In this document: positions 8,957-16,865 of the stretch, one piece after another
Numbering within the stretch: position 1 is the first letter of the stretch
Layout of the letters: every line of letters starts with the position of its first letter
Assembly: GCA_017936605.1 (NCBI GenBank)
Contig: JAGBFH010000021.1
Location: 1 to 64,000 of the forward strand
Direction of reading: 5' to 3'
Source of the DNA: Tidjanibacter sp.
GTDB lineage: Bacteria > Bacteroidota > Bacteroidia > Bacteroidales > Rikenellaceae
Length of the DNA: 64,000 nt
The notes under the pieces: generated by a model
The model's database searches: none
What the model was told of the DNA's origin: nothing
The model's input: only the letters and a program-made list of their open reading frames with translations
Translations under genes and position numbers: made by a program

Positions 8957-9035
8957 AAGAGGTGTAATCTGCTGTTAGCTAATGGCTAAACGGCTAACTG
9001 CTAACTGCTAACGGCTAATAGCTTACAACTTTCCG

Positions 9036-9959
9036 CTATCCGAAAATCTTGTCACGCGAGATGTAGCGGTCGTAGATGTAGAGTGCAGCGATGACCACCA
9101 CAAGTGCGGCGAGTCCCGCCACGCCCGTAGCGCCCGTAATGAGGGGGTCGCCCGAGGGAATCATCAGCACACCGAGGCCCGCCAGGGCGTTGATGGTGCC
9201 GTGGAAGATAGTCGCCGCCCAGAGGGTGCCGCTCTTGCGTGTGAGGTAGAGCTCCACCACGCCCGCAAGGAGGCAGAAGAGTATCATCATCACCACGCCC
9301 AAAGCACGATTGGAGTAGCCGTTGTGGCCCATAAGAATCAGAGGAAGGTGCCAGAGGCCCCACACGAAGCCAATCACAAGGGCCGCTTTCCAGAACTTGG
9401 TGCTGCCGAGCGCCTCGGCCATATAGCCCCTCCAGCCATACTCCTCGCCGTAGGCAAACAGAGCGTTGATGGTAGCGCCCGCCAGGAGGCCCGACAGGAG
9501 CGTGATTGCAATGTAGGAGAAGTCAGTTAGTTTGTCGAGCTCGGCCATAGCTTCGGCGGGCACAGGTGTGGAGCCCATCATAGCTATCATACCCTCCTTG
9601 GGGCCCACAATATCCGCAAAGGGTGCCGAGAAGAGGATGGAGAGTGCCACCACAACGGGAGCCAACAGCGAGCCCGCAAGCCAACTCCAGTGGGGGCGGA
9701 ACTTGCCGGTGGGCATATGCGCAGCAGTGATGCGGATGCGGAGAGCTCGGCGCTCCACCTTGATGTTACCCTCGATGGCCTGCAAGACTATGGCGGTCAG
9801 CAGTGGTAGGAACATATAGAGCGAGGCGAAAGTCCTAAAGGCCGAGGCCTGCTCTATGGTGGGGCTGATGCCCGTATAACCCGTTGCGAGGTGGAAGATG
9901 ATGGCCGCGAGGAAGCTTATGCCACAGACGGCCGCTGAGAAGGTGAGTGCTCGTTTCAT
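9036..9959 (-). CDS. CPBP family intramembrane metalloprotease
   Basis: A 307-residue membrane protein with about eight hydrophobic helices. It carries the three CPBP/Abi motifs: EEYGWR (172-177, with the paired glutamates and Arg), a His in WGLWHLP (about 204), and FHGTINA (about 252-258), whose His completes the metal site. Family members cleave within membrane segments, as the CAAX prenyl protease Rce1 does; bacterial substrates are mostly unknown. All catalytic residues are present. It is a single gene, and the next minus-strand gene upstream (10032) is probably separate. Confidence 0.88.
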   Translation of the reverse strand: MKRALTFSAAVCGISFLAAIIFHLATGYTGISPTIEQASAFRTFASLYMFLPLLTAIVLQAIEGNIKVERRALRIRITAAHMPTGKFRPHWSWLAGSLLAPVVVALSILFSAPFADIVGPKEGMIAMMGSTPVPAEAMAELDKLTDFSYIAITLLSGLLAGATINALFAYGEEYGWRGYMAEALGSTKFWKAALVIGFVWGLWHLPLILMGHNGYSNRALGVVMMILFCLLAGVVELYLTRKSGTLWAATIFHGTINALAGLGVLMIPSGDPLITGATGVAGLAALVVVIAALYIYDRYISRDKIFG

Positions 9960-10031
9960 AGTGCAGAAGGTGTGTTTGTGGATGAGTTGACCACATCCCC
10001 GCCTCGGGTTGGGGCAGGGATGTGGCTACGA

Positions 10032-10229
10032 TTAGTTATCTGTTGTGTTGGGGGTTTTGTTGCTCTTTTTGGGCTTGCGGCCGCTTTTGCGCAGAGCCTC
10101 GGCGATTATCCACTGCAACTGCCCATTGATGCTGCGAAACTCGTCGGCTGCCCACCTCTCGAGGGCATCCATAGTGTCGCTATCAACGCGGAGCACAAAA
10201 CTCTTGGTATTTGCGGTATCTTTCGCCAT
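10032..10229 (-). CDS. Arc-like ribbon-helix-helix DNA-binding protein
   Basis: 65 residues. SFVLRVDSDTMDALERWA followed by SINGQLQWIIAEALR is a ribbon-helix-helix fold as in the Arc repressor: a beta strand for DNA contact (about 10-15), helix A (about 18-28) and helix B (about 34-46), with a basic, disordered tail. It sits 120 bp downstream of the SPFH gene on the same strand and may be co-transcribed with it. Dimeric DNA binding is expected; the target is unknown. Confidence 0.75.
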   Translation of the reverse strand: MAKDTANTKSFVLRVDSDTMDALERWAADEFRSINGQLQWIIAEALRKSGRKPKKSNKTPNTTDN

Positions 10230-10235
10230 TGTGTT

Positions 10236-10350
10236 TTTTTTGTCTAAAGTCCTAAGTCTTTAAGGTCTTTAAGGTCTTTAAGGTCTTTAAGGTCCTTAAG
10301 GAGCCTCTCTTAATTTTCAATTTTCAATTGTCCATTGTCCATTGTCCATT
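10236..10350. repeat. 9-bp tandem repeats (CTTTAAGGT) and TCCATTG repeats
   Basis: Five or six CTTTAAGGT-type units (10250-10300), then short ATTTTCA and GTCCATT units. It lies between the RHH and SPFH genes. Confidence 0.85.
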
Positions 10351-10351
10351 G

Positions 10352-11311
10352 TTAATTGTACAGCGAGCCTGTGTTCACTACGGGCTGGGCGCTCTCGTCG
10401 GCGCAGAGAACTACCAGAAGGTTGCTCACCATTGCGGCCTTGCGCTCCTCGTCGAGCTCCACAACGCCCTCGGCTTTGAGCTTGTCCAGAGCCATATGTA
10501 CCATCGAAACGGCACCCTCGACAATCTTCTCCCTGGCGCTGATGATGGCGTCGGCCTGCTGGCGGCGCAACATCACGGCTGCAATCTCGGGGGCATAGGC
10601 GAGGTAGTTGATGCGTGCCTCCACAGCCTCGATGCCTGCAATCGAAAGACGCTCATTGATGGTCTTGCACAGCAGCTCGTTAATCTCGTCGGCACCGCTG
10701 CGGAGTGTGGGCTCACTCTCACCAGTGCCATTGTTGTCGTAGGCATACATACCTGCCACCTGACGCAGAGCGGCGTCGGACTGCACCCTCACGAAGTTCT
10801 CGAAGGCCATCATACGACCAGCCAGGGCACCTACGCCCTCCACTTCGCCCTTCTTGTCGATCTTTACGCTCGAAACCATCGTCTGCGAGTCAATCTCGAA
10901 GAGGGCCTTGTAGGTATCCTTGACTCTCCATACGACAACCAGACCAATCATAATGGGGTTGCCGGTCTTGTCGTTCACCTTGATGGCGTCGGCGTTGAGG
11001 TTGCGTGCGCGGAACGATACGGCCTTGGCTGTGTAGAAGGGGTTGGTCCACCAGAAACCCTCGTCGGTGAAGGTGCCTTTGTATTTGCCGAAGAAGACCA
11101 TTGCGCGTGCCTGGTTGGGCTCAAGGGTGCGGAAACCTGCGGTCATAATGCAGGCCAAAGTGATGCCCACCGAGCCGAGAATGATGTTGAGGGGAGCTTC
11201 GGGGTCTGCGACGAACGACCAAATCGAAAGGCCGAGAATCGCAAAAATCATAATGAGGCCGGCAAAACCGCTCATTCGAAAACCGCTGAATTTGTACTCT
11301 TTGTTTTCCAT
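10352..11311 (-). CDS. SPFH (band 7) domain protein
   Basis: 319 residues. Two N-terminal membrane segments (about 16-36 and 41-60) are followed by the SPFH/band-7 domain (about 62-240: QARAMVFFGKYKGTFTDEGFWW, then VNDKTGNPIMIGLVVVWRVKD) and a helical C-terminus. SPFH proteins oligomerise on membranes and organise membrane microdomains or regulate proteases. The start at 11311 has a promoter upstream (TTG, 19 bp, TACATTTG; -7 box 11391-11398). The pair with the RHH gene may be an operon. Confidence 0.85.
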   Translation of the reverse strand: MENKEYKFSGFRMSGFAGLIMIFAILGLSIWSFVADPEAPLNIILGSVGITLACIMTAGFRTLEPNQARAMVFFGKYKGTFTDEGFWWTNPFYTAKAVSFRARNLNADAIKVNDKTGNPIMIGLVVVWRVKDTYKALFEIDSQTMVSSVKIDKKGEVEGVGALAGRMMAFENFVRVQSDAALRQVAGMYAYDNNGTGESEPTLRSGADEINELLCKTINERLSIAGIEAVEARINYLAYAPEIAAVMLRRQQADAIISAREKIVEGAVSMVHMALDKLKAEGVVELDEERKAAMVSNLLVVLCADESAQPVVNTGSLYN

Positions 11312-11390
11312 AGTTGCTTTGTGTTTAGTTAGGGTTATTTGTTTGTTAGTCTTTTGTTGCTCAATTCAAAATGATATTATTTTGATATCA

Positions 11391-11449
11391 CAAATGTAAG
11401 GCAAAATTTTGAATCTGCAAGGGTTAGTGTAAATTTTTTTGTAAATTTG
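11391..11449. promoter_or_regulatory. Divergent promoters for the SPFH and SDR genes
   Basis: Minus strand: TACATTTG (plus-strand 11391-11398) with TTG 19 bp upstream. Plus strand: TAAATTTG (11442-11449), 21 bp before the SDR start. Confidence 0.6.
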
Positions 11450-11470
11450 TTTTCGAAAACGAGATGAACT

Positions 11471-12271
11471 ATGAATGAAAAGGTAATGGAGAGGCGTTGG
11501 GCAGTGGTTACGGGCGCGAGTCGTGGCATAGGATTCCATCTGGCCGCAGGGCTTGTAGGTAGGGGTTATGGTGTGGTCATTGTGGCCCGAGATGAGCAGC
11601 GTCTGGAGCGTGCGCGTGAGGAACTAACGGGGCTCGGGGGCGAGGTTGTGGCTCTTCGGATGGACCTCTCGGAGCAGGGAGCGGCCCAAAGGCTCCACGC
11701 AGAGTGTCAGGAGCGCGGACTGGAGGTCGAGGTGCTGGCCAATAATGCAGGGATGTTCGCCTACCGCGACCTTGCGGATTGTACGGCGGAGAGGGTAGGG
11801 CAGATGGTGAGGCTCAATGTGGCCACCACTACGGAGCTGTGCCGACTCTTTGTTGGTGATATGCGTGCGCGCGGGCGCGGGTATATACTTAATATGTCGT
11901 CCTACGCTTCGTGGCTGCCGATGGCCGGCTTGGGGCTCTACGGTGCCTCGAAGAGTTATCTCAGGGAACTCTCCTATGCACTGAGGGACGACGAGGTCAG
12001 GGAGAGTGGTGTGAGCGTTACGGTGGCTCTGCCGGCGGGTGTGGCTACGGAGCTCTATGGCCTGGGCGAACGCTACCGCCGCTTGGGTGTGCGCCTTGGG
12101 GTGCTGGGGAGGCCCGAACGGGTGGCCGAAAGGGCCCTGAGGGGGCTGTTTGCGGGTCGCCGTAGGGTAGGACCGGGTGTGATGTATAGGATGATAGTGC
12201 CACTTTTGCGCCACCTGCCCAGATACATAAAAGTGGCGGTGAGGAAAAAAACATTAGGATTTCAAAAATAA
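11471..12271 (+). CDS. SDR family NAD(P)-dependent oxidoreductase
   Basis: A 266-residue Rossmann-fold enzyme of the short-chain dehydrogenase family. It has the cofactor motif TGASRGIG (14-21), the structural motif NNAG (near residue 94) and a Ser followed by YGASK (catalytic Tyr and Lys, around 158-162). The lysine-rich C-terminus (KVAVRKKTLGFQK) resembles membrane-proximal SDRs. The substrate cannot be assigned. It stands alone just upstream of tRNA-Pro. Confidence 0.88.
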   Translation: MNEKVMERRWAVVTGASRGIGFHLAAGLVGRGYGVVIVARDEQRLERAREELTGLGGEVVALRMDLSEQGAAQRLHAECQERGLEVEVLANNAGMFAYRDLADCTAERVGQMVRLNVATTTELCRLFVGDMRARGRGYILNMSSYASWLPMAGLGLYGASKSYLRELSYALRDDEVRESGVSVTVALPAGVATELYGLGERYRRLGVRLGVLGRPERVAERALRGLFAGRRRVGPGVMYRMIVPLLRHLPRYIKVAVRKKTLGFQK

Positions 12272-12275
12272 TGTT

Positions 12276-12283
12276 TATATTTG
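12276..12283 (+). promoter_or_regulatory. -7 box of the tRNA-Pro promoter
   Basis: TATATTTG, 11 bp before the first base of the tRNA. Confidence 0.7.
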
Positions 12284-12294
12284 CACCATCAATT

Positions 12295-12369
12295 CGGGGC
12301 GTAGCGCAGTCCGGTTAGCGCACCTGCTTTGGGAGCAGGGGGTCGAGTGTTCGAATCACTTCACCCCGA
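12295..12369 (+). tRNA. tRNA-Pro (anticodon TGG), prophage integration site
   Basis: 75 nt. The acceptor CGGGGCG faces CACCCCG, with one C-A mismatch. The anticodon stem CCTGC/GCAGG holds the loop TTTGGGA with TGG. The T arm is GAGTGTTCGAATCACTT. The last 16 nt belong to the 18-bp att core, so the gene stays intact after integration. Confidence 0.93.
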
Positions 12370-12371
12370 CA
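12354..12371 (+). other. attL core
   Basis: AATCACTTCACCCCGACA, identical to 51868-51885. It overlaps the T arm and acceptor of tRNA-Pro. Confidence 0.92.
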
Positions 12372-12426
12372 AATTCGGTGTAAATTGCACGATGTGAGCA
12401 ATTTACACCGTTTTCCGTTAAAACAG

Positions 12427-12447
12427 CGGGACAATATCGGGACAAAT
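12427..12447 (+). promoter_or_regulatory. Putative integrase arm sites, left
   Basis: Two direct CGGGACAA units, 10 bp apart, about 60 bp inside attL. A matching pair lies near attR (51767-51787). Confidence 0.5.
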
Positions 12448-12507
12448 TGATATTTGTTCCATACTTTACAGAAAATCAACATCATACATTTCATCGAATC
12501 CGAAGAA

Positions 12508-13698
12508 ATGTATAAAAAAATGTTGTCATTTGTAAAAACCAAAAACACGGTCGATGAGCTGCGCTCATACACATATCCTCGTCTATCTGATGGGAAAGAG
12601 TGGTTCATCGAGTTCTATGCGTTCTGCCCGGCTTCGGGGCGACTAAAACGCAAGCGTATCAAAATAAATAGCATCAACCCTCTCTCCAAGCGACGCAAGT
12701 ATGCCGCCGGCTTGATGGCGCGAATATCAACACAGTTAGAGCAGGGGTGGAACCCGTGGATAGACGCAGAGTCTAATAGAGGGTATGCGCTTTTCTCTAC
12801 TGCTTGTGATGCATATTTCTCTTACTTAACCAAAATGTATAGCGATGGACAGTATCGCCAAGAAACCTTCAATGGCTACGCCTCGTATCTTCGGAACCTT
12901 CGCACCTGGAATGATGGGCGAAGAGTCCCCATCACATACATTTATCAGTTCGACAGAGCGTTTTGTATGGAGTTCTTGGATTACATCTATCTGGACCGCC
13001 AAAACTCCATACAAACTCGCAACAACTACCTTATCTTTCTCAAGGTATTCTCTTCTTTCTTGGTTCAGCGAGAGTACTTGAAGAGCAAGCCAGTCGAGGG
13101 TATCACGAAGATTGGTAAAGCTACATTACAGAAGAACCGCACCGTCATCGATGATGGCAGTATGGTTCGGCTCCACAATTATCTTTGGGAACGCAATCGA
13201 TACTTTCTCCTAGCTTGCTACTTTCTGCACTATGTGCTCATTCGCCCGAAGGAGATTGCTCTCCTCAAAATAGGTGATGTGAATCTCGCCAAGCAAACGG
13301 TTTTTGTCGCCGACACGGTGAGTAAGAACAAACGCTCTGCGCTTGTTACACTGCCAGCAAAAGTCATCCGTCTGATGCTCGACCTCGATGTGTTCAGCGC
13401 ACCTTCTTCTTATTATATATTTAGCGATAAGTTTATGCCTGGCGAGAAACATCGTGATGAGAAGCAATTCCGAGATTATTGGCATCACCACATTCGCAAA
13501 GACCTTCACTTCCCGCCGCAGTATAAATTCTACTCGCTCAAAGATACAGGTATTACCGAAATGCTACGAGCAGGATGTGATACACTATCGGTCAAAGAGC
13601 AAGCGAGGCACTCCTCGTTGCTGATGACCGACATCTACACCCCTCACGATATTCAGCAAGCGAACCCTCTTCTGCTCAACTACGAGGGCGTTTTGTAA
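12508..13698 (+). CDS. int: Tyrosine site-specific integrase
   Basis: 396 residues from ATG 12508; the open frame extends to 12454 but that start is less typical. It has an N-terminal arm-binding region (about 1-90), a SAM-like core-binding domain (about 95-190) and a C-terminal catalytic domain. Visible catalytic features are Arg in YVLIRPKEIALLKIGD, a Lys near VSKNKRSALV, KDTGITEMLRAG in place of the usual HxxR box, and His and Tyr in ARHSSLLMTDIYT. This arrangement is common in Bacteroidetes phage and ICE integrases. It lies next to attL and should catalyse integration into tRNA-Pro. Confidence 0.93.
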   Translation: MYKKMLSFVKTKNTVDELRSYTYPRLSDGKEWFIEFYAFCPASGRLKRKRIKINSINPLSKRRKYAAGLMARISTQLEQGWNPWIDAESNRGYALFSTACDAYFSYLTKMYSDGQYRQETFNGYASYLRNLRTWNDGRRVPITYIYQFDRAFCMEFLDYIYLDRQNSIQTRNNYLIFLKVFSSFLVQREYLKSKPVEGITKIGKATLQKNRTVIDDGSMVRLHNYLWERNRYFLLACYFLHYVLIRPKEIALLKIGDVNLAKQTVFVADTVSKNKRSALVTLPAKVIRLMLDLDVFSAPSSYYIFSDKFMPGEKHRDEKQFRDYWHHHIRKDLHFPPQYKFYSLKDTGITEMLRAGCDTLSVKEQARHSSLLMTDIYTPHDIQQANPLLLNYEGVL

Positions 13699-13735
13699 CT
13701 TTTTTGAGAAAAAGTAGTAAAAAAAGTACCAATTA

Positions 13736-13767
13736 TTTTGCAAATGATAGTAAAATTACTACCTTTG
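13736..13767 (+). promoter_or_regulatory. Promoter of hicAB
   Basis: TTTTG (13736-13740), 19 bp, TACCTTTG (13760-13767): a consensus host-type promoter, so expression in the lysogen is likely. Confidence 0.75.
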
Positions 13768-13795
13768 TATTGTCAAACAATAACACAAACAAACA

Positions 13796-13990
13796 ATGAA
13801 GAATTACAAAGTACGCGAAATCCTTGATTTCTTAAAGAGAGATGGATGGGTCTTAGTTAAGACGGTCGGCGACCATCGACAGTTTAAGCATCCAACAAAA
13901 AGTGGCAAGGTTACTGTAAGAGGTAAACCAAGCGAGAATTTAGACCAATTTTTATTAAACAGCATTTGGAAACAGGCAGGGTGGAAATAA
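13796..13990 (+). CDS. hicA: HicA family mRNA interferase toxin
   Basis: 64 residues matching the HicA double-stranded-RNA-binding-like fold: KVREILDFLKRDGWVLVKTVGDHRQFKHP, with the catalytic His in GDHRQFKH (about residue 27) and the TVRGKPSENL strand typical of HicA. It cleaves mRNA when free of antitoxin. It is followed 25 bp later by hicB and shares its promoter. Next to the integrase it is a plausible prophage-maintenance or exclusion module. Confidence 0.9.
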   Translation: MKNYKVREILDFLKRDGWVLVKTVGDHRQFKHPTKSGKVTVRGKPSENLDQFLLNSIWKQAGWK

Positions 13991-14015
13991 CACCCTGCCA
14001 CAAAACAAATAGACT

Positions 14016-14420
14016 ATGGAAACAGTAAAAATACTTATTGACTGGAATGGCAACTATGGAGCCTCCGTCGCCAACGAAGATGTCGCCGTGGTGGTTACTG
14101 GCGCAACTTTGGCCGAAACTAAATCTAATATGGAAGAGTCTTTGCGCTTGCATCTCGAATGGATGCAAGAGGAAGGCGACACAATCCCCTCTGAGTTTGT
14201 GGGCGAATACACCCTTGAATATGAGTTGTCGCCTCGTGCGTTAATGCACCACGCAGAATCATTTGTATCTCGTTCTGCCCTGTCCAAGGAATCAGGCATT
14301 AACGAACGACAGTTGGGGCATTATTATACGGGAGCAAAACAGCCTCGTCCACAGCAGGTGGAACGCATAAAAAACGGGCTGCGTTCTATTATTACACAGC
14401 TCTCCGCTCTCTCTTTGTAG
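14016..14420 (+). CDS. hicB: HicB family antitoxin with C-terminal HTH
   Basis: 134 residues. The N-terminal part (about 1-70: IDWNGNYGASVANEDVAVVV, then TLAETKSNMEESLRLHLE) is a degraded RNase-H-like HicB domain. The C-terminus (about 88-125: RSALSKESGINERQLGHYYTG) is a helix-turn-helix, which normally binds the hicAB promoter. It neutralises HicA and represses the pair. Confidence 0.85.
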   Translation: METVKILIDWNGNYGASVANEDVAVVVTGATLAETKSNMEESLRLHLEWMQEEGDTIPSEFVGEYTLEYELSPRALMHHAESFVSRSALSKESGINERQLGHYYTGAKQPRPQQVERIKNGLRSIITQLSALSL

Positions 14421-14449
14421 TTATTGTTTGACACCTTTACTCAAAGAGT

Positions 14450-14479
14450 AGCCCCCAACCTTACGGTGGGGGCATTTTT
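14450..14479. terminator. Bidirectional terminator between hicB and the lysis operon
   Basis: GCCCCCAAC pairs with GTGGGGGC (14450-14472), with T6 on the plus strand. It separates converging transcripts. Confidence 0.8.
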
Positions 14480-15105
14480 TATTCATCGACCACCTCTATA
14501 TATTCCAGCGAGGAGATTGTGGTGTATGGATTCTTTGAAATTACATCGTAGTCTACGATTTTACCCTTGCAAACCTTCCACCACAAGAAGTATCTGGGCT
14601 TGCGGTGGGCCACCAGCACGAGGCTGTCTACCACCTTTATATTACACTCTACTTTCCCCGCAAGAATACTCCCATCAACGCTCAGCCACGAGTCGGCATA
14701 GTGAAAGGATTGGGGTATCTTGTCTGCGAGGAGTTCCACCGTATCGGGTGGCACATAAGGCTCCACTGTGGCCTCGACAGTCGCACTCGTTTGTGTCGAA
14801 ATGTGAGCGATGCTTTCGAGGTCTGATATGCGAAGTCGCAAAGCAGCCACCTCTTGCTCGTAAGCCGGGATGAGAGTTTCCAACTCGTCAGCTCGCAGAG
14901 TGATGCGCTGCACCGACGCTGTGAGTTGCTCTGCCTCGTTGGTGTAATACTTCACTTCGCCGAGCAGAGACTGTTGATTGAGTTCGAGTCGCACAATCTC
15001 TTCCTTCTGTTCGTTGTTTTTAGCAACAAGCCAATAGATGCTTGCTGCTCCGATGGCGATGGTGAGGAACAACCACAGCCACGGCGATTTTAGTAATTTG
15101 ACCAT
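14479..15105 (-). CDS. Membrane-anchored coiled-coil protein, possible spanin-like lysis protein
   Basis: 208 residues: one N-terminal transmembrane helix (WLWLFLTIAIGAASIYWLV, about 9-27), a long coiled coil (about 30-95, rich in Glu, Leu and Gln) and a C-terminal domain with VDSLVLVAHRKPRYFLWW. Type II topology plus periplasmic coiled coil resembles an inner-membrane spanin, and it is the last gene of the lysis operon. That role is an inference. It overlaps the upstream gene by 16 bp. Confidence 0.5.
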   Translation of the reverse strand: MVKLLKSPWLWLFLTIAIGAASIYWLVAKNNEQKEEIVRLELNQQSLLGEVKYYTNEAEQLTASVQRITLRADELETLIPAYEQEVAALRLRISDLESIAHISTQTSATVEATVEPYVPPDTVELLADKIPQSFHYADSWLSVDGSILAGKVECNIKVVDSLVLVAHRKPRYFLWWKVCKGKIVDYDVISKNPYTTISSLEYIEVVDE

Positions 15106-15362
15106 TGCACTCTATTGTTTGTGATGTTGTATTTCGCGCCGCACTTCAAACTCGCACAACCCATCTCCGGTCTTATGGTTATCGTCCCCTCGGAGAGCAG
15201 AAGGCTCCATCCATCCTTGCCGAGTGGAGTAACAACCTTTCGGCCACAACCACAAGCGCAGAGGTGAGCTGCAGACATCTCCTTAATGGAAACATACAGC
15301 CTCCCCTCTTGCATCTCCCCTCCTGTGGGGATAGTGTCTACAAATGTCGGTTCAAGTGTCAT
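15090..15362 (-). CDS. DUF6527-like small zinc-binding protein
   Basis: 90 residues with HLCACGCGRKVVTPL (about residues 33-47), a Cys-rich knuckle, then WSLLLSEGTITIRPEMG and ASLKCGAKYNI. The pattern resembles the DUF6527 family found in phages and other elements, function unknown. Translationally coupled to its neighbours (4-bp and 16-bp overlaps) in the lysis operon. Confidence 0.55.
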   Translation of the reverse strand: MTLEPTFVDTIPTGGEMQEGRLYVSIKEMSAAHLCACGCGRKVVTPLGKDGWSLLLSEGTITIRPEMGCASLKCGAKYNITNNRVQWSNY

Positions 15363-15904
15363 TGCTGTTTGAGTTCAAAGTGAATAGCCGGCTCGTTCGG
15401 GTCGAAGGACACTTTATCCGCGCGAATGGAGCTTGACACGCTCTGAATCACTCGTGCGGTAGCCTCCTCTGCTGCCAAGGCTTTGATGAACGACTCTGCC
15501 ATTCCAGCCGGCATACTGTCGGAAATGTCAACAACATTCGTTGAGGCATAAACCTCCTCCCCGACGCAATGCAGGCTGACTCTTTGCCTTTGCTCGGCCA
15601 AATCGTTGATGAGCGCAGACATCTTCTCAATTACCTCTGACTTTGGCTTTCCTTGTCGATGTAGCCTTTGGCACAATTCTGTAACCTTTCTACCAGGTTC
15701 TCGATAGCGGATGATGCGCTTTCTTTGTATGATATTGTTGTACATCGCTGCTGCCTGTTCAATAGGCAGTCGTCTGGCCGAGGTGATGAACACCCTCTCC
15801 AAACCGGCCTTGTCTGCGGCGTTTATGATTGTATCGCGCGTGAACTGCGACACTTCTGCCTTTCTGTCTTCGCCGAGGTTAATAAATACGAGCTGTGCCA
15901 TCAC
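15359..15904 (-). CDS. Lysis-module protein, possibly a divergent M15-like peptidoglycan peptidase
   Basis: 181 residues. VFITSARRLPIEQAAAMYNNI (near 38-58), a His and Asp in SLHCVGEEVYASTNVVDIS (about 110-128) and AIHFEL near the C-terminus (about 173-178) sit in the order of D-Ala-D-Ala peptidases (SxHxxGxAxD, then WxH), but the match is partial. Its place directly after a holin-like gene supports an endolysin role. I am not certain; it could be an unrelated phage protein. Confidence 0.4.
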   Translation of the reverse strand: MMAQLVFINLGEDRKAEVSQFTRDTIINAADKAGLERVFITSARRLPIEQAAAMYNNIIQRKRIIRYREPGRKVTELCQRLHRQGKPKSEVIEKMSALINDLAEQRQRVSLHCVGEEVYASTNVVDISDSMPAGMAESFIKALAAEEATARVIQSVSSSIRADKVSFDPNEPAIHFELKQQ

Positions 15905-16350
15905 TCCTCCTTTCCATTGTCGGGTTCCAAGGCATTATCCACCTTGTTTTTCATTATCTTTTTTAGAGCCCTAAACACCTTGTGGTTGGATATTTCTGCG
16001 GCGTTTTCGAGAAACGACCAGAACTCTACGCCACACGCAAAGCCAGTGAAGTATTTTGCCAACTGCATTTTGTGTCCATCGGGCATAATATCGCTGAGCA
16101 GCGCCGAGAGGTATATACCGATAAAGATAAACACCACCTTATAGATGGTTCTCCACGCTTTTATACTCTCGAAGGCGAATTTTTTATTCTTCCTTTTGGC
16201 GACAACAACGCTCTTCCATACACCTGTAACGAAGTCGATGACCTCGAAAATCAAGACAGCAACGAACAGCGGCATAAGGCTCTCGAAGAGGGTCGAGAGC
16301 ATTGTAGCAATGGTGCCACTTAAAACTCTTTCGGGGGACATCGTTACCAT
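15901..16350 (-). CDS. Phage holin family protein
   Basis: 149 residues from MVTMSPERV at 16350. Hydrophobic segments at about 16-36 (SLMPLFVAVLIFEVIDFVTG) and 60-85 (YKVVFIFIGIYLSALLSDI), then a charged C-terminus ending DNGKEE. The order FEVIDFVTGVWKS followed by FIFIGIYLSALL fits the Phage_holin_4 group (inner-membrane pores that release endolysin). Overlaps the next gene by 4 bp. Confidence 0.75.
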   Translation of the reverse strand: MVTMSPERVLSGTIATMLSTLFESLMPLFVAVLIFEVIDFVTGVWKSVVVAKRKNKKFAFESIKAWRTIYKVVFIFIGIYLSALLSDIMPDGHKMQLAKYFTGFACGVEFWSFLENAAEISNHKVFRALKKIMKNKVDNALEPDNGKEE

Positions 16351-16363
16351 AGCATACAACTTT

Positions 16364-16801
16364 TTACTTGGCAAACACAAAAAGCGAGAAGGCAACGAGT
16401 CCCACCAAAAGAAACCCGAGATAGCAAGGTGCTTTGATTTTGGGCTTAACGGCACCCACAATGATGAGCGCCGTTGCTATCACATACATCACGATGGCCG
16501 ACCATGGCGAGAGTAGTGCTAGCAGGTCGTAAACTACCAAACCAATGCCGATGGCGAACACATCGGCGAGCAGGTCGCCGAGAGTATTACTCCAATCGAC
16601 TTTACGAGCTACGATGATTTGATAGGCCTCGATGGTTACGGCTACCAGCATAGCAGCCAAAGCCACCTGAGCGTCAAGGGCGATTAGCGAACTAGTGAAG
16701 AACGCCAGAACTGCACACAGTATGAGGGTGAGCAGCGCAAGAAGTCGGATGTGTTCCGGGCGATTGCTCTCGTTGAAGAGCCAGTTGAAGAATTTTTTCA
16801 T
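16364..16801 (-). CDS. Small polytopic membrane protein of the lysis operon
   Basis: 145 residues from MKKFFNWLF at 16801. Four hydrophobic segments (about 19-38, 43-60, 75-100 and 105-143) and few charged loops. It is the first gene behind late promoter P1 and ends 13 bp before the holin. It could be a second holin or an antiholin; no family recognised. Confidence 0.65.
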   Translation of the reverse strand: MKKFFNWLFNESNRPEHIRLLALLTLILCAVLAFFTSSLIALDAQVALAAMLVAVTIEAYQIIVARKVDWSNTLGDLLADVFAIGIGLVVYDLLALLSPWSAIVMYVIATALIIVGAVKPKIKAPCYLGFLLVGLVAFSLFVFAK

Positions 16802-16825
16802 AGCTAAATCTGTTAATGTTTGACA

Positions 16826-16864
16826 CAAACATACAACAGACAATAGCGCACGAAAAGGACAGCC
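16826..16864 (-). promoter_or_regulatory. Phage late promoter P1 (lysis operon)
   Basis: Minus strand: GGCTGTCCTTT (plus 16854-16864), exactly 20 bp, then TATGTTTG (plus 16826-16833). It lies 25 bp before the first lysis gene and just after the RT stop codon. One of five copies of the same composite element. Confidence 0.8.
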
Positions 16865-16865
16865 C

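Larger units (their letters stand above)
8523..9035. other. Intergenic region with repeats and a strong palindrome
   Basis: No gene seen. It holds an alternating TA tract (about 8611-8635), a REP-like palindrome (CCCCCTCTAAC/GTTAGAGGGGG type, 8779-8799), 9-bp repeats (8805-8910), a 17-bp perfect inverted repeat (8919-8935 with 8940-8956), and short GCTAAC-type repeats (8970-9025). Confidence 0.8.

Noticed and set aside
10328..11332. Long plus-strand open frame opposite the SPFH gene
   Set aside because: Antisense shadow of a GC-biased gene with clear domains on the minus strand.
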